DNA of 6,679 nt. Source: an uncultured Collinsella sp. Lineage in GTDB: Bacteria > Actinomycetota > Coriobacteriia > Coriobacteriales > Coriobacteriaceae. A model generated the notes under the pieces. That model was not told the origin of the DNA and searched no databases. It saw nothing but the letters and a program-made list of their open reading frames with translations. The DNA lies in contig USTC01000066.1 of the NCBI GenBank assembly GCA_900557505.1, forward strand, positions 1-6,679, in the 5' to 3' direction. Both the position numbers and the translations under genes were made by a program. Numbering within the stretch: the stretch's first letter is position 1; each line of letters begins with the position of its first letter. Positions 6,488-6,679 of this stretch are shown here, one piece after another.

Positions 6488-6679
6488 TCACGCCGCATTC
6501 AAGGCGGCAATGATGATTTCGACGAGGCGCTCATGGGATCCGGCGGCAAAACCGGAGTTCATAGCCTCATAGGTGATTTTTTCGTACGCGTCGGGAGCCG
6601 GTAGGTACTTCTGTCCGCCGTTGACGAGCGTGGCAAAGAACACAGAGCCGGACCGGGCGGCGCGCACAGTGGCGCCGAA
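6488..6679 (-). CDS. Second ceramidase-like protein, C-terminal 63 residues (5' end off the right edge)
   Basis: An open frame enters from the right edge and ends at the TGA at 6490-6488, giving 63 residues. It contains 'FFATLVNGGQKYLPAPDAY', then 'ITYEAMNSGFAAGSHERLV' and a final helix ending 'AALNAA'. This matches the C-terminal end of the ceramidase catalytic domain (NxxxxYxPTxxAYxxGGYE, then APGxGExLV). It aligns with residues 316-367 of the complete neighbour: NGGQKYLP against NGYFEYFLP, with the putative zinc-binding Tyr kept as Tyr25 of the fragment. Identity is low, so they would be old paralogues with possibly different substrates. The stop lies 18 nt before the next ATG, with that gene's ribosome site in between, so the two are almost certainly co-transcribed. 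The call depends on a short fragment; the catalytic histidines lie outside the window. Confidence 0.65.
   Translation of the reverse strand, partial: FGATVRAARSGSVFFATLVNGGQKYLPAPDAYEKITYEAMNSGFAAGSHERLVEIIIAALNAA

Overview
The window looks like a moderately GC-rich, gene-dense chromosome segment of a gut-type anaerobe. My best guess is the actinobacterial class Coriobacteriia (Collinsella-like). This rests on base composition, strong AAGGAG ribosome sites, the short GLAAN/EGCLS/HEIDH deformylase type common in gut anaerobes, and PTS-based sugar uptake. The lineage is an inference; there is no rRNA or other marker gene here. I see no mobile element, CRISPR array or tRNA.

Left part (1-599, minus strand): the first 149 codons of a protein with a very acidic N-terminus followed by a MarR-like winged helix. 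It runs off the left edge. Its 152-nt upstream gap holds a cluster of small GC-rich inverted repeats, some mutually exclusive, close to the ribosome site.

Middle part (600-3653): a 14-TM DHA2-type MFS exporter (minus) is divergent from a plus-strand pair, a short variant peptide deformylase and a LysR-type regulator 36 nt downstream. The shared 205-nt gap has candidate divergent promoter elements. It also has a 10-bp-arm inverted repeat that becomes a fully paired stem, through a U-G wobble, only in the exporter's mRNA. The LysR protein is the obvious candidate regulator of the exporter. A strong bidirectional terminator (3654-3694) separates this block from the next.

Right part (3715-6679, minus strand, read right to left): the 3' end of one neutral-ceramidase-like protein, then 18 nt later a complete 372-residue protein of the same fold, then 193 nt later a glucose-superfamily PTS permease (EIIBC, no EIIA). 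The two hydrolase-like genes appear to be tandem paralogues. Neither shows the lipid-secretory context of classical ceramidases: the complete one has no signal peptide but keeps the expected zinc ligands. A PTS permease plus two cytoplasmic amidase/esterase-like metalloenzymes suggests uptake and intracellular deacylation of an unidentified acylated sugar. This is the most interesting part of the window.
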